A stretch of DNA of 38,021 nucleotides from Duganella margarita (lineage in GTDB: Bacteria > Pseudomonadota > Gammaproteobacteria > Burkholderiales > Burkholderiaceae_D). Shown piece by piece: positions 8,848 to 16,185 of this stretch. Every line of letters begins with the position of its first letter. Position 1 is the stretch's first letter. The translations under genes and the position numbers were made by a program. The stretch covers positions 1 through 38,021 of the forward strand of contig NZ_WWCS01000030.1 in assembly GCF_009857535.1 (NCBI RefSeq). The letters run 5' to 3'. Under the pieces are notes generated by a model, which searched no databases, had not been told where the DNA came from, and saw only the letters and a program-made list of their open reading frames with translations.

Positions 8848-10092
8848 TTATTCGCCCTTGAGCGCGCGGGCGAACGCTTTTTGCGCGTCTTCCGGCGACT
8901 GGTTCTTGTTCCAATAGCTGGTCAGCACGTCCTGCAATGCGCCGGTGGTATCCGGCGACGCCAGCATCTCGGTGTTAGGCAGCTGGCGCGATTTGTCCTT
9001 CATGATCGCCAGGCCCTGGCGGGCGCAAATATCCAGCTGCGATTCATCGACATCGCCGCGAATCGGGATCGCGCCTTTACGCGCTGCGAAGGCCACTTGC
9101 GCCGCTGGAGACGTTACCACATTGGCTAAAAGTTTTTGCGCCTTGACGGCATTGGCGTCATTCGTCTTCGGGAAGACGAATGCATCACCGGCCACGATGT
9201 ACGGCGACTTCGGACCAAAGCCCGGATAGCAGCCGAAGTCCTTGCCGGCCACCTGCTTGGCGGCGGCGAATTCGCCCTTGGCCCAGTCGCCCATGATCTG
9301 CACGCCGGCTTTGCCCTGCACCACCATGGCGGTGGCGTCGTTCCAGTTGCGGCCCGGCGAGCCGGCATCCACAAAGCCTTTCAGCTTCTTGAATTCGATC
9401 AGCACCTGCTTGAAGGCCGGCGACATCACGGCCTTCTGGTCGCGGTCGCGGTACACCTTCAGGTACAGGTCCGAACCGCCCACCATGGCGAAGATGGCGT
9501 CGAAGGTGATCTTCTCCTGCCACACCTGGCCGCCGAAGGCCAGCGGCACCACGCCGGCGGCTTTCAGCTTGCCCAGCTGTGCGAGGAATTCTTCCCACGT
9601 CTGCGGTTCGTTGGTGATGCCGGCTTTTTTATACGCGGCCTTGGAGTAGAAGAACCATGCGGGCATATGGATGTCCACCGGCGCGGCATAGAAATGGCCG
9701 TTGATCTTGATCGCCTGGAGGATCGACGGCGGCATGATCTGGTCCCACTTGCCGGCGATCGCCACGTCGTCCACATTGTTCAGCAAGCCCTGTTCGACAA
9801 AGTCGCGGAACTGTTTGGAGGTGTTGAACTGCGCGGCGGTCGGCGCATTGCCGCCGACGATGCGGTTGATGGTGGTGGCGCGCGACTGGTCGGCGCCGGC
9901 CACTGCCTGGTCGACCCACTGGCCGCCGGCCTTGTTATAGGCTTCTGCAAACTGCTTGACGGCGGCGGACTCGCCGCCCGAGGTCCACCAGTGAATTACG
10001 GTTGCCTTCAACGGCGCTTGCGCTTGGGCGGGCGCGCCGCTTACTGCCAGGGCTAGCGCGATGGCGCTGCCCATTTTTGTGGCCTTCAACAT
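8848..10092 (-). CDS. Sugar ABC transporter periplasmic substrate-binding protein
   Basis: A 414-residue solute-binding protein of the carbohydrate family (SBP_bac_1 type). The start at 10092 is preferred because GGGAGACAG lies at good spacing and a signal peptide follows (M-L-K-A-T-K, hydrophobic stretch, cleavage near AQAQA); two in-frame ATGs upstream lack this. The mature protein opens with VIHWWTSGGES, the typical first strand and sugar-contact region of this family, and contains the GKAGVQIMGDWAKGEF segment near residue 260 that is characteristic of extracellular sugar-binding proteins. It is the second gene of the operon, between the glucosidase and the permeases. The ligand is most likely a beta-glucoside or cello-oligosaccharide, judged only from the adjacent GH1 enzyme. 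Confidence 0.92.
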   Translation of the reverse strand: MLKATKMGSAIALALAVSGAPAQAQAPLKATVIHWWTSGGESAAVKQFAEAYNKAGGQWVDQAVAGADQSRATTINRIVGGNAPTAAQFNTSKQFRDFVEQGLLNNVDDVAIAGKWDQIMPPSILQAIKINGHFYAAPVDIHMPAWFFYSKAAYKKAGITNEPQTWEEFLAQLGKLKAAGVVPLAFGGQVWQEKITFDAIFAMVGGSDLYLKVYRDRDQKAVMSPAFKQVLIEFKKLKGFVDAGSPGRNWNDATAMVVQGKAGVQIMGDWAKGEFAAAKQVAGKDFGCYPGFGPKSPYIVAGDAFVFPKTNDANAVKAQKLLANVVTSPAAQVAFAARKGAIPIRGDVDESQLDICARQGLAIMKDKSRQLPNTEMLASPDTTGALQDVLTSYWNKNQSPEDAQKAFARALKGE

Positions 10093-10104
10093 TCTGTCTC
10101 CCAT

Positions 10105-10121
10105 TGGGCGTCGAGCGCCCA
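10105..10121 (-). other. Intercistronic hairpin between glucosidase and binding-protein genes
   Basis: TGGGCG and CGCCCA form a six-base-pair stem around a five-base loop, just ahead of the ribosome-binding site of the binding-protein gene on the minus strand. No T run follows on that strand, so it does not look like a terminator for the operon. It could protect the downstream message or be chance in GC-rich sequence. Confidence 0.35.
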
Positions 10122-10147
10122 TTTTATTCGGATAGCTTACTGGCGGC

Positions 10148-11512
10148 TTACTGTGCGGCTCTCTCCGCCAAAAATTGTGTGACCAATTTGGCGCTGCGCT
10201 TCAGCGTACGCTTCTGCGTGGCGTAATCGACATGGATCATACCGAAACGGCGCTCATAACCAAAGGCCCATTCGAAGTTATCCATCAGCGACCAGATAAA
10301 GTAGCCGCGCACATCGACGCCCTGCTTGACCGCCGCATCCACCGCCGCCAGGTGCCGGCGCAGGAAGGAAATCCGCTGGTGGTCGTCCACTTCACCGTTG
10401 ACGACTTTGTCATCGGTGGCCATGCCATTTTCGGTGATGTAAATCGGCGGCAGGTTTGGGTAGTCGCGGTGGAAACCGACCAGCAGGTGGCGCAGGCCTT
10501 CCGGATACACTTCCCATCCCATCTGCGTGCGCTCCACGCCTTCCAGATCGACTTCGGTGTAGCCATGCTGACCGTCGCTGACTACATTGGTGCGGAAGTA
10601 GTAATTGATGCCCAGGAAGTCCAGCGGCGTGCCGATGATGTCCATGTCGCCCTGCAGGATGGTCGGCTCGGCGCCGGGCCACAGCTCCCACAGCGCCGAC
10701 GGATAGGACTTCTTCAGCAGCGGATCGAGGATCCAGTTATTGTGCTGCAGTTCGAACAGCCAGGCGGCGCGCTGGCCGGCGGCGCTGCTGTCGGTGCTGG
10801 TGCCGCGTCCCACATTGGCGACGATGCCGACCTGCGCCTGCGGATCGTTGGCGCGCAGGTGCTGCACCGCCAGCCCGTGACCGAGCAGCAGATGGTGCAT
10901 GGCCTGGGTGGCGAACACCACGTCCTGCTTGCCCGGCGCATGGTGGCCGGTGCCGTAGCCGTGCATGGCCGAGCACCATGGCTCATTCAGCGTGGCCCAG
11001 GCGTCGACCAGGCCGGCCAGCTGCTTGCTGATCATGTCGGCGTATTCGGCGAATCGGTAGGCGGTGTCGCGGTTGACCCAGCCGCCCTTGTCTTCCAGGT
11101 GCTGCGGCAGGTCCCAATGGTACAGCGTGACGTAGGTTTTCAGGCCCTTGGCGCGCAGCGCCTTTAACAGCTGGCGATAGAAATCGATGCCCTTCTGGTT
11201 CGGCTGGCCATCCTGCGTCATCACACGCGGCCAGGAGATCGACAGGCGGTACGCGCCGACATTCAGGCTGGCCAGCAGCTCGACGTCGCCTTGCCAGCGG
11301 TGGTAGTGGTCACAGGCCACTGCGCCGGTGTCGCCAGCCAGCACTTTGCCGGGAATGGCCGAGAACGTGTCCCAGATTGACGGGATGCGGCCGTCCTCAT
11401 TGACTGCGCCTTCGATCTGATAGGCGGCGGTCGCCGCGCCGATCAGGAAATCCTTGCTCCACAGGACCGAGTCGGCCGGCGGCGTGAACTTCTCCTCATT
11501 TGCAACTGACAC
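10148..11512 (-). CDS. GH1 family beta-glucosidase
   Basis: A 454-residue cytoplasmic enzyme of glycoside hydrolase family 1, which splits beta-linked glucosides or cello-oligosaccharides. The acid/base glutamate sits in T-L-N-E-P at residue 177 and the nucleophile in I-T-E-N-G at residue 361, spaced as usual for the family. The N-terminal F-L-I-G-A-A-T-A-A-Y-Q-I-E-G segment is also diagnostic. No signal peptide is seen. The GTG at 11512 is chosen because GGAG lies 8 bases upstream; the adjacent GTG at 11515 is possible. A longer open frame to 11569 would translate through the LacI-type palindrome and is unlikely. It is the first gene of the uptake operon, so imported sugar would be split in the cytoplasm. 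Confidence 0.93.
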   Translation of the reverse strand: MSVANEEKFTPPADSVLWSKDFLIGAATAAYQIEGAVNEDGRIPSIWDTFSAIPGKVLAGDTGAVACDHYHRWQGDVELLASLNVGAYRLSISWPRVMTQDGQPNQKGIDFYRQLLKALRAKGLKTYVTLYHWDLPQHLEDKGGWVNRDTAYRFAEYADMISKQLAGLVDAWATLNEPWCSAMHGYGTGHHAPGKQDVVFATQAMHHLLLGHGLAVQHLRANDPQAQVGIVANVGRGTSTDSSAAGQRAAWLFELQHNNWILDPLLKKSYPSALWELWPGAEPTILQGDMDIIGTPLDFLGINYYFRTNVVSDGQHGYTEVDLEGVERTQMGWEVYPEGLRHLLVGFHRDYPNLPPIYITENGMATDDKVVNGEVDDHQRISFLRRHLAAVDAAVKQGVDVRGYFIWSLMDNFEWAFGYERRFGMIHVDYATQKRTLKRSAKLVTQFLAERAAQ

Positions 11513-11539
11513 CACAAAAACTCCTTCGCTGACACATGG

Positions 11540-11557
11540 AGTGGAAGCGCTTCCACT
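11540..11557. promoter_or_regulatory. LacI-family operator ahead of the beta-glucosidase operon
   Basis: AGTGGAAGCGCTTCCACT is an 18-base perfect palindrome whose core TGGAAGCGCTTCCA closely fits known LacI/GalR-family operators for sugar genes. It lies 28 bases upstream of the glucosidase start and just downstream of a predicted promoter, a position suited to repression. The second site at 5816-5831 shares the outer arms. Confidence 0.85.
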
Positions 11558-11568
11558 TAGTGTTGTCA

Positions 11569-11598
11569 ATAGTAATACTGATGAAATTGAGGTGTCAA
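11569..11598 (-). promoter_or_regulatory. Predicted promoter of the glycoside uptake operon
   Basis: On the minus strand TTGACA (11598-11593, a perfect -35) is followed after 18 bases by TACTAT (11574-11569, four of six matches to the -10 consensus). Transcription would start near 11560, directly against the operator at 11540-11557, as expected for a repressor-blocked promoter. Confidence 0.6.
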
Positions 11599-11612
11599 CG
11601 GAATTATCGGAA

Positions 11613-11633
11613 TTTTGTAATCAAGTTACAAAA
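11613..11633. repeat. Inverted repeat TTTTGTAA-N5-TTACAAAA
   Basis: Two perfect eight-base arms flank a five-base centre. The repeat lies just upstream of the -35 of the glucosidase promoter and overlaps the T-tract side of the phaR terminator. It could be a binding site for a second regulator of the sugar operon, or a weak hairpin of no function. Confidence 0.45.
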
Positions 11634-11663
11634 ACGGCACAGCCACCGTGGTGCACTGTGCCG
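11630..11663 (-). terminator. Rho-independent terminator after phaR
   Basis: On the minus strand CGGCACAG pairs with CTGTGCCG, with a further CCAC/GTGG pairing possible in between, and is followed directly by TTTTTG. It starts about 30 bases after the phaR stop and would end the phaR message before the glucosidase promoter. Confidence 0.85.
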
Positions 11664-11692
11664 CTGAGCTACTGCAAAGCTACGTAGCGAAA

Positions 11693-12247
11693 TTACTTTT
11701 TGTCGGTCGGCGGAACCGGGACAAACGGGAACGTGCCGAACAGATTCTTGCTCTGGCTCTGCATCTGTTCCTGCATCTGCACGAACAGGCTCTTGCTCTG
11801 GTCGATGTAGTTGTTCATCATGCCCTGCATCATCGGGCCCTGGACGTTCATGAACTGGGTCCACATTTCCGGGCTGAACGGTTGGCCGCCCACGGCGGTG
11901 CCGGTGGTGAACTTGCGCTGGATGTCGGTGAAGGCCTGGACGTTCTTTTCCAGGTAGGAGCCCATCATGCCCTGCATGGCGTGGCCGTAGAAGCGGATGA
12001 TCTGGGCCAGCACGTCGCTGGAGAACATCGGCGCGCCGCTGGCCTCTTCTTCCAGAATGATTTGCAGCAGGATGCTACGGCTCAGGTCTTCATTGGTCTT
12101 GGCATCGACAACGGTGAACACCTCGTTGTCCAGCACCAGCTGTTTCACGTCGGTCAACGTGATGTAGGAGCTGGTCTGCGTGTCGTACAGCCGGCGATTG
12201 GGGTATTTTTTGATCAGGCGGTCAGCATTTTTTTTCGCACTACTCAT
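11693..12247 (-). CDS. phaR: PhaR, polyhydroxyalkanoate synthesis repressor
   Basis: A 184-residue cytoplasmic regulator that binds both PHA granules and DNA and represses phasin genes in known cases. The N-terminal PHB/PHA accumulation DNA-binding domain is clear at about residues 10-70 (LIKKYPNRRLYDT, then YITLTDVKQLV and I-I-L-E-E-E). The C-terminal half has the Met- and Gln-rich helices of the PHB_acc repeats (MWTQFMNVQGPMM and FVQMQEQMQ). The start at 12247 is chosen because the upstream in-frame ATG extends the protein with unrelated residues; the ribosome-binding site is weak. It lies 171 bases downstream of phaC on the same strand with its own probable promoter and a strong terminator behind it. 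Confidence 0.94.
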   Translation of the reverse strand: MSSAKKNADRLIKKYPNRRLYDTQTSSYITLTDVKQLVLDNEVFTVVDAKTNEDLSRSILLQIILEEEASGAPMFSSDVLAQIIRFYGHAMQGMMGSYLEKNVQAFTDIQRKFTTGTAVGGQPFSPEMWTQFMNVQGPMMQGMMNNYIDQSKSLFVQMQEQMQSQSKNLFGTFPFVPVPPTDKK

Positions 12248-12339
12248 CACAAGTCCGTTTATTGCGCCGCAGCGCATGTCTCTTAAATATCGGATAGGAA
12301 GCGAACTGGTGGTCCCCTTCCCGCGTGCCTACTTTACTT

Positions 12340-12345
12340 ATTATA
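12340..12345 (-). promoter_or_regulatory. Predicted -10 box of the phaR promoter
   Basis: A perfect TATAAT on the minus strand, about 95 bases upstream of the phaR start, in an AT-rich gap between phaC and phaR. No good -35 hexamer is found at 16-18 bases; TTGTGC is present 20 bases upstream. PhaR autoregulation is known in other bacteria, but no binding site was identified with confidence. Confidence 0.45.
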
Positions 12346-12418
12346 GAGGCGAAACAGAATATCTTGCACAATCTGATATAAGTTTCCACCTTTATTGCAA
12401 CGCAACTAATTTTTGCCG

Positions 12419-14065
12419 TTAATCGGCTTTCACTTTGACGTAGCGGCCCGGCGCCGGCTCGATCGGCTTGTACTTGGCGTTGCCCGGCTTGGCCTTGGCC
12501 TTGACCTTTTTGCCGCCGTGCTGGTTCAGGAACGCCGACCATTCCGGCCACCAGCTGCCCGCATGTTCGGCCGCGCCCTGGAACCAAGCGTCGGCGCTGT
12601 CGGCCTTGCCGCTGTCGTTGGTCCAGTAGTTGCGCTTGTTCTTCGCCGGCGAATTGATCACGCCGGCAATGTGGCCGGAGGCGCCCAGCACGAAGCGGGT
12701 CGGACCGCTCAGGATCGCCAGCGAATCGTAGGCCGACGGCCACGGCACGATGTGATCTTCGCGCGAGCCGTAGACGAAGGCCGGGGCGTCGATACTGGTC
12801 AGATCGACCGTCTCGCCCGCCACCACCAGTTCGCCGCTCTTGAGGCGGTTTTCCAGGTAGGTGTTGCGCAGGTACCAGCAGAACATCGGCCCCGGCAGAT
12901 TGGTGCTGTCCGAGTTCCAGTACAGCAGGTCGAACGCGGCCGGCTCGTTGCCCTTCAGGTAGTTGGACTGCACGTAGTTCCACACCAGGTCGTTAGGACG
13001 CAGGCTGGAGAAGGTGCTGGCCAGGTCGCGGCCCGGCATCAGGCCGCCGTCCTTGAGCTGTTGCTCGCGCAGCGCCACCTGCGTTTCGTCGACAAACACA
13101 TCCAGCACGCCGGTGTCGCGGAAATCGAGGAAGGTGGTCAGCAGCGTCAGGCTGTTGGCGACTTGCTCGCCGCGCGCGGCCAGCACCGCCAGCGCCGTGC
13201 CGACCAGTGTGCCGCCGACGCAGAAGCCGAACATGTTCAGCTTGTCTTCGCCGCTGATCTCCTGCACCACGCGGATCGCCTGGATCACACCCTTGTCGAC
13301 ATAGTCGTCCCAGGTGGTGCGGGCCAGCGATTGGTCCGGATTGCTCCACGAAATCAGGAACACGGTATTGCCCTGCTCCACCGCGTAACGCACCAGCGAA
13401 TTTTCCGGCTGCAAATCCAGGATGTAGAACTTGTTGATGCACGGCGGCACCATCAGCAACGGCTTCTGGTTGACGGTGGCGGTTTTCGGCGTGTACTGGA
13501 TCAGCTGGAACAGCGGGTTTTCATACACCACCGTGCCTTCGGTAATCGCCAGGTTGCGGCCGACCTCGAACGCGGATTCGTCGGACAGCGAAATGTGGCC
13601 CTTGCTCATGTCGCCCAGCATATTGGCCAGGCCGCGGGTCAGGCTTTCGCCCTTGGTTTCGATCAGTTTCTGCTGCGCTTCCGGATTGGTGGCGAGGAAG
13701 TTGGCAGGCGACATGGCGTCGACGATCTGCTGCACGGCAAAGCGGATCTTCTGTTTCTGCTGCGGCGTGACATCGACGGTTTCCACCATCGCGTTGAGGA
13801 ACTTGGCGTTGAGCAGGTAGGCGGCGGCGTTAAACGCCGTCATCGGATTGCCCTGCCAGGCGGCCGAGTTGAAACGACGGTCGCTGACAGCCGGGGTTTT
13901 ACCGGACAACAAATCCTGCCACAACGCGCCGAAATCCTGCAGATAGGACTGCTTGAGCGCCTCCATCGCCTCCGGCTTGATGTGGGCGCCAACATCCTGC
14001 ATCATGGCGGCCATCGGATTGGACTGCATCCAGTTGGCAAAGGCTTGCGGATCGGGCAAATTCAT
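12419..14065 (-). CDS. phaC: Class I poly(3-hydroxyalkanoate) synthase PhaC
   Basis: A 548-residue polymerase that joins hydroxyacyl-CoA units into PHA on the granule surface. The catalytic cysteine is C282 in the lipase-like box G-F-C-V-G-G. The other two triad residues are D437 in R-E-D-H-I-V-P-W and H465 in G-A-S-G-H-I-A-G. Spacing and length fit class I enzymes such as that of Ralstonia, with a shorter N-terminus. The start has AGGGAA upstream. No phaA or phaB is adjacent, so monomer supply genes must lie elsewhere. It is divergent from a small membrane protein gene only 30 bases away, so its promoter must overlap that gene or it is read through from rluD-pgeF. Confidence 0.95.
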   Translation of the reverse strand: MNLPDPQAFANWMQSNPMAAMMQDVGAHIKPEAMEALKQSYLQDFGALWQDLLSGKTPAVSDRRFNSAAWQGNPMTAFNAAAYLLNAKFLNAMVETVDVTPQQKQKIRFAVQQIVDAMSPANFLATNPEAQQKLIETKGESLTRGLANMLGDMSKGHISLSDESAFEVGRNLAITEGTVVYENPLFQLIQYTPKTATVNQKPLLMVPPCINKFYILDLQPENSLVRYAVEQGNTVFLISWSNPDQSLARTTWDDYVDKGVIQAIRVVQEISGEDKLNMFGFCVGGTLVGTALAVLAARGEQVANSLTLLTTFLDFRDTGVLDVFVDETQVALREQQLKDGGLMPGRDLASTFSSLRPNDLVWNYVQSNYLKGNEPAAFDLLYWNSDSTNLPGPMFCWYLRNTYLENRLKSGELVVAGETVDLTSIDAPAFVYGSREDHIVPWPSAYDSLAILSGPTRFVLGASGHIAGVINSPAKNKRNYWTNDSGKADSADAWFQGAAEHAGSWWPEWSAFLNQHGGKKVKAKAKPGNAKYKPIEPAPGRYVKVKAD

Positions 14066-14095
14066 CTGTGGTTCCCTAAAAGTGAGTTAAACACA

Positions 14096-14305
14096 ATGCT
14101 GATTGTCGCTGTTGCTTGGATCTACGTGGTCGGCCTGATGGCGTTGACGGAACCGTCCATCGTTGCGGGAATTGTAACGTTTTTATTCTACTGCGTGCTG
14201 CCGCTAAGTACCCTGATTTACATCGCAGGGACGGGCAAACGCAAGGCCCGGCGGCGGGCTGCAGAGCAAGCCGCGCGGGACGCTGGTTCATTTGAGCCAG
14301 ATTAA
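14096..14305 (+). CDS. Small two-helix membrane protein
   Basis: A 69-residue protein with two hydrophobic segments (about residues 2-20 and 25-48) and a basic, arginine-rich C-terminal tail. Similar small membrane proteins are, as I recall, found beside phaC in other betaproteobacteria, but I cannot name a function. The gene lies divergently 30 bases from phaC and its 3' end overlaps the convergent pgeF gene by 18 bases. The ribosome-binding site is weak (GTGAG). A long open frame running through from 12413 opposite phaC is an antisense shadow and not part of this gene. Confidence 0.65.
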   Translation: MLIVAVAWIYVVGLMALTEPSIVAGIVTFLFYCVLPLSTLIYIAGTGKRKARRRAAEQAARDAGSFEPD

Positions 14306-15076
14306 GGTGGCCTGACGGCCGGTGACGCCGTCGCGCCGGTAGGAATAGAAGCGGCCGGAGTTGGAGACGGTGCAGAACTCGCCGCCATGCACTTCCTTGA
14401 CGCCGGCCCGGTGCAGCAGATAACGCGCCAGACCGTAGATATCGGCCAGGTATTTGCCCGACTTGCCCTCGATCAGGCTGAACGCCGCCTCGACATGGCG
14501 CACATCGGAATCGTCCAGCGCGCCTTGCAGGAAAGCCTGCTTGACGTCCGGCCCGACCTCGAACTGGTACGGCCCGATCGCCGGCCCCATCCACGCCATC
14601 AACTCGCCAGCGCCGGCCGCGCGCATCGCAGCCACGGTATGCTCCAGCACGCCGGAAGCCAGTCCGCGCCAGCCCGCATGGGCGGCGCCGACGGCCTTGC
14701 CTTCCTTGTCGGCAAACAGCACCGGCAGGCAGTCGGCCGTCATGATCACGCACACCTTGCCGGGAATGGTGGTGACGCTGGCGTCGGCGTCCGGCACCTG
14801 CTGCGGCCCGACATCCGCCAGATTGACCACCGCCGTGCCATGCACCTGCGACAGCCAGGCTGGATCGCCAGGCAGCATGTCACGCAGGATGGAACGGTTG
14901 CGGGCGACGTTGTGCGGCTGGTCGCCGACGTGCGTGCCCAGGTTCAGGCCGCCGGCGCCCATGCCATCGCCATACGGCGCGGGGCTGACGCCGCCACGCC
15001 GGGTGGTCGACAGCACGCCCACGTTGGCTGGCAAACCCGGCCAGTGCGGGAACAACCATTGCTGCTGTGTAGCCAT
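14288..15076 (-). CDS. pgeF: PgeF/YfiH family multicopper polyphenol oxidase / purine nucleoside phosphorylase
   Basis: A 262-residue cytoplasmic protein of the YfiH (DUF152) family. Members have been reported as editing enzymes of peptidoglycan precursors and as purine nucleoside phosphorylases with laccase-like activity. Key metal-binding signatures are visible: S-Q-V-H-G near residue 78, T-A-D-C-L-P near residue 114 and H-A-G-W-R-G near residue 133. The ATG at 15076 overlaps the rluD stop by one base (TGATG), giving a tight rluD-pgeF pair as in many proteobacteria; a TTG one codon upstream is the alternative start. Confidence 0.92.
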   Translation of the reverse strand: MATQQQWLFPHWPGLPANVGVLSTTRRGGVSPAPYGDGMGAGGLNLGTHVGDQPHNVARNRSILRDMLPGDPAWLSQVHGTAVVNLADVGPQQVPDADASVTTIPGKVCVIMTADCLPVLFADKEGKAVGAAHAGWRGLASGVLEHTVAAMRAAGAGELMAWMGPAIGPYQFEVGPDVKQAFLQGALDDSDVRHVEAAFSLIEGKSGKYLADIYGLARYLLHRAGVKEVHGGEFCTVSNSGRFYSYRRDGVTGRQATLIWLK

Positions 15077-16122
15077 CAAATCTGTTCCGGTTCCTCAATT
15101 CCAGCCCGCGCCAGCAGGCCGGCAAAGTCTTCCGCCAACGGCACGATCCATTCGCATTGCTCACCCGTGGCCGGATGCACCAGGCCCAGGCGCCGCGCCT
15201 GCAGCGCCTGGCGCGGGAAATAATCGGCCAGATGCTGCTTGCCATACACCGTGTCGCCCACCAGCGGGAAGCCGATCGACTGCATGTGCACGCGGATCTG
15301 GTGGGTGCGGCCGGTTTCCAGGCGACACTGCACCAGGCTCACCGGACGGCCTTCGCCCAGCTTGCCGCTGGCGATCAGCTGGTAATGGGTGATGGCCGGC
15401 TTCGAACCCATTCCGGTCGAGACCGCCATTTTGACGCGGTCGCGCGGGTGGCGGCCCATCGCCGCATCAATAGTACCGCTAATCCGCGGCGTGCCCCACA
15501 CCACTGCGAAGTACTCGCGCTTGACGGTGCGCGCGGCCAGCTGGCGCACCAGATCGGTCTGGGCGGCCAGCGTCTTGCCGACCACCATCAGGCCGCTGGT
15601 GTCCTTGTCCAGGCGGTGCACGATGCCGGCGCGCGGCACGCCGCTCAGTTGCGGATAGTGGTGCAGCAGGCCGTTGAGCAGCGTGCCGGACCAGTTGCCA
15701 TTGCCCGGATGGACCACCAGACCGGCCGGCTTGTTGACCACAATCAGATGGTCGTCCTCAAAAACTATGTTAAGTTCCATCGGTTCAGGCTTAAAAGCCT
15801 CGTCTTCCGGCTCCGGTTGGGGCAGAATGACGATCTTCTCGTCGCCGTAGACGGTGTCCTTGGTGCTTTTGGCGGTTTTGCCGTCGACCGTCACGAAGCC
15901 ATCGGTGATCCAGGTCTGCAGGCGGCCACGGGAAAATTGCGGTACCAGGCCCGAAATGACTTTGTCCAGGCGCTGGCCGCAGTGCTCAGTAGCGAGTTGC
16001 AGTTCGATGGGAGCCAGGCCGTCATCATCGTCGCCAAAGTCGCCGTCATTGACGATCAGGTCAGTGTCGGCAGCGTGTTCGGAAGAAGATTCGGCCACAT
16101 TCGGCTTTGCGTTTAATATCAC
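15076..16122 (-). CDS. rluD: RluD, 23S rRNA pseudouridine synthase
   Basis: A 348-residue enzyme that isomerises uridines in helix 69 of 23S rRNA in known homologues. An S4 RNA-binding domain lies at about residues 45-95 (GQRLDKVISGLVPQFSR), followed by the catalytic domain with H-R-L-D-K-D-T-S-G, where D172 is the expected catalytic aspartate, and R-T-H-Q-I-R-V-H near residue 260. The GTG at 16122 is preferred because AGGA lies 5 bases upstream; the ATG at 16191 would overlap the divergent bamD start and add residues unlike the family. It forms an operon with pgeF and is divergent from bamD, an arrangement common in proteobacteria. Confidence 0.93.
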   Translation of the reverse strand: MILNAKPNVAESSSEHAADTDLIVNDGDFGDDDDGLAPIELQLATEHCGQRLDKVISGLVPQFSRGRLQTWITDGFVTVDGKTAKSTKDTVYGDEKIVILPQPEPEDEAFKPEPMELNIVFEDDHLIVVNKPAGLVVHPGNGNWSGTLLNGLLHHYPQLSGVPRAGIVHRLDKDTSGLMVVGKTLAAQTDLVRQLAARTVKREYFAVVWGTPRISGTIDAAMGRHPRDRVKMAVSTGMGSKPAITHYQLIASGKLGEGRPVSLVQCRLETGRTHQIRVHMQSIGFPLVGDTVYGKQHLADYFPRQALQARRLGLVHPATGEQCEWIVPLAEDFAGLLARAGIEEPEQI

Positions 16123-16160
16123 GGTAATCCTATCGGCTATAATTAGCCTCGTAAAACTTT
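16112..16160. promoter_or_regulatory. Divergent promoter region of rluD and bamD
   Basis: The 63-base gap between the two divergent starts holds a perfect TATAAT for the plus strand (16138-16143) inside the near-palindrome GGCTATAATTAGCC (16135-16148). Read on the minus strand the same bases give TAATTA, with TTTAAC 16 bases upstream. The element could serve both genes, but no strong -35 was found for bamD. Confidence 0.45.
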
Positions 16161-16185
16161 GGTTAAACAGTCTCTTGCAAAAGAT

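Noticed and set aside
11513..11569. Longer N-terminus of the glucosidase starting at 11569
   Set aside because: It would cover the LacI-type operator and the predicted promoter -10, and the added residues do not resemble GH1 enzymes. A GGAG sits directly ahead of the GTG pair.
12413..14095. Long open frame on the plus strand opposite phaC, running into the small membrane protein gene
   Set aside because: The strand opposite a GC-rich gene often stays open. The translation is His/Arg/Gln-rich without domains, and phaC with all catalytic residues is on the other strand. Only the last 69 codons look real.
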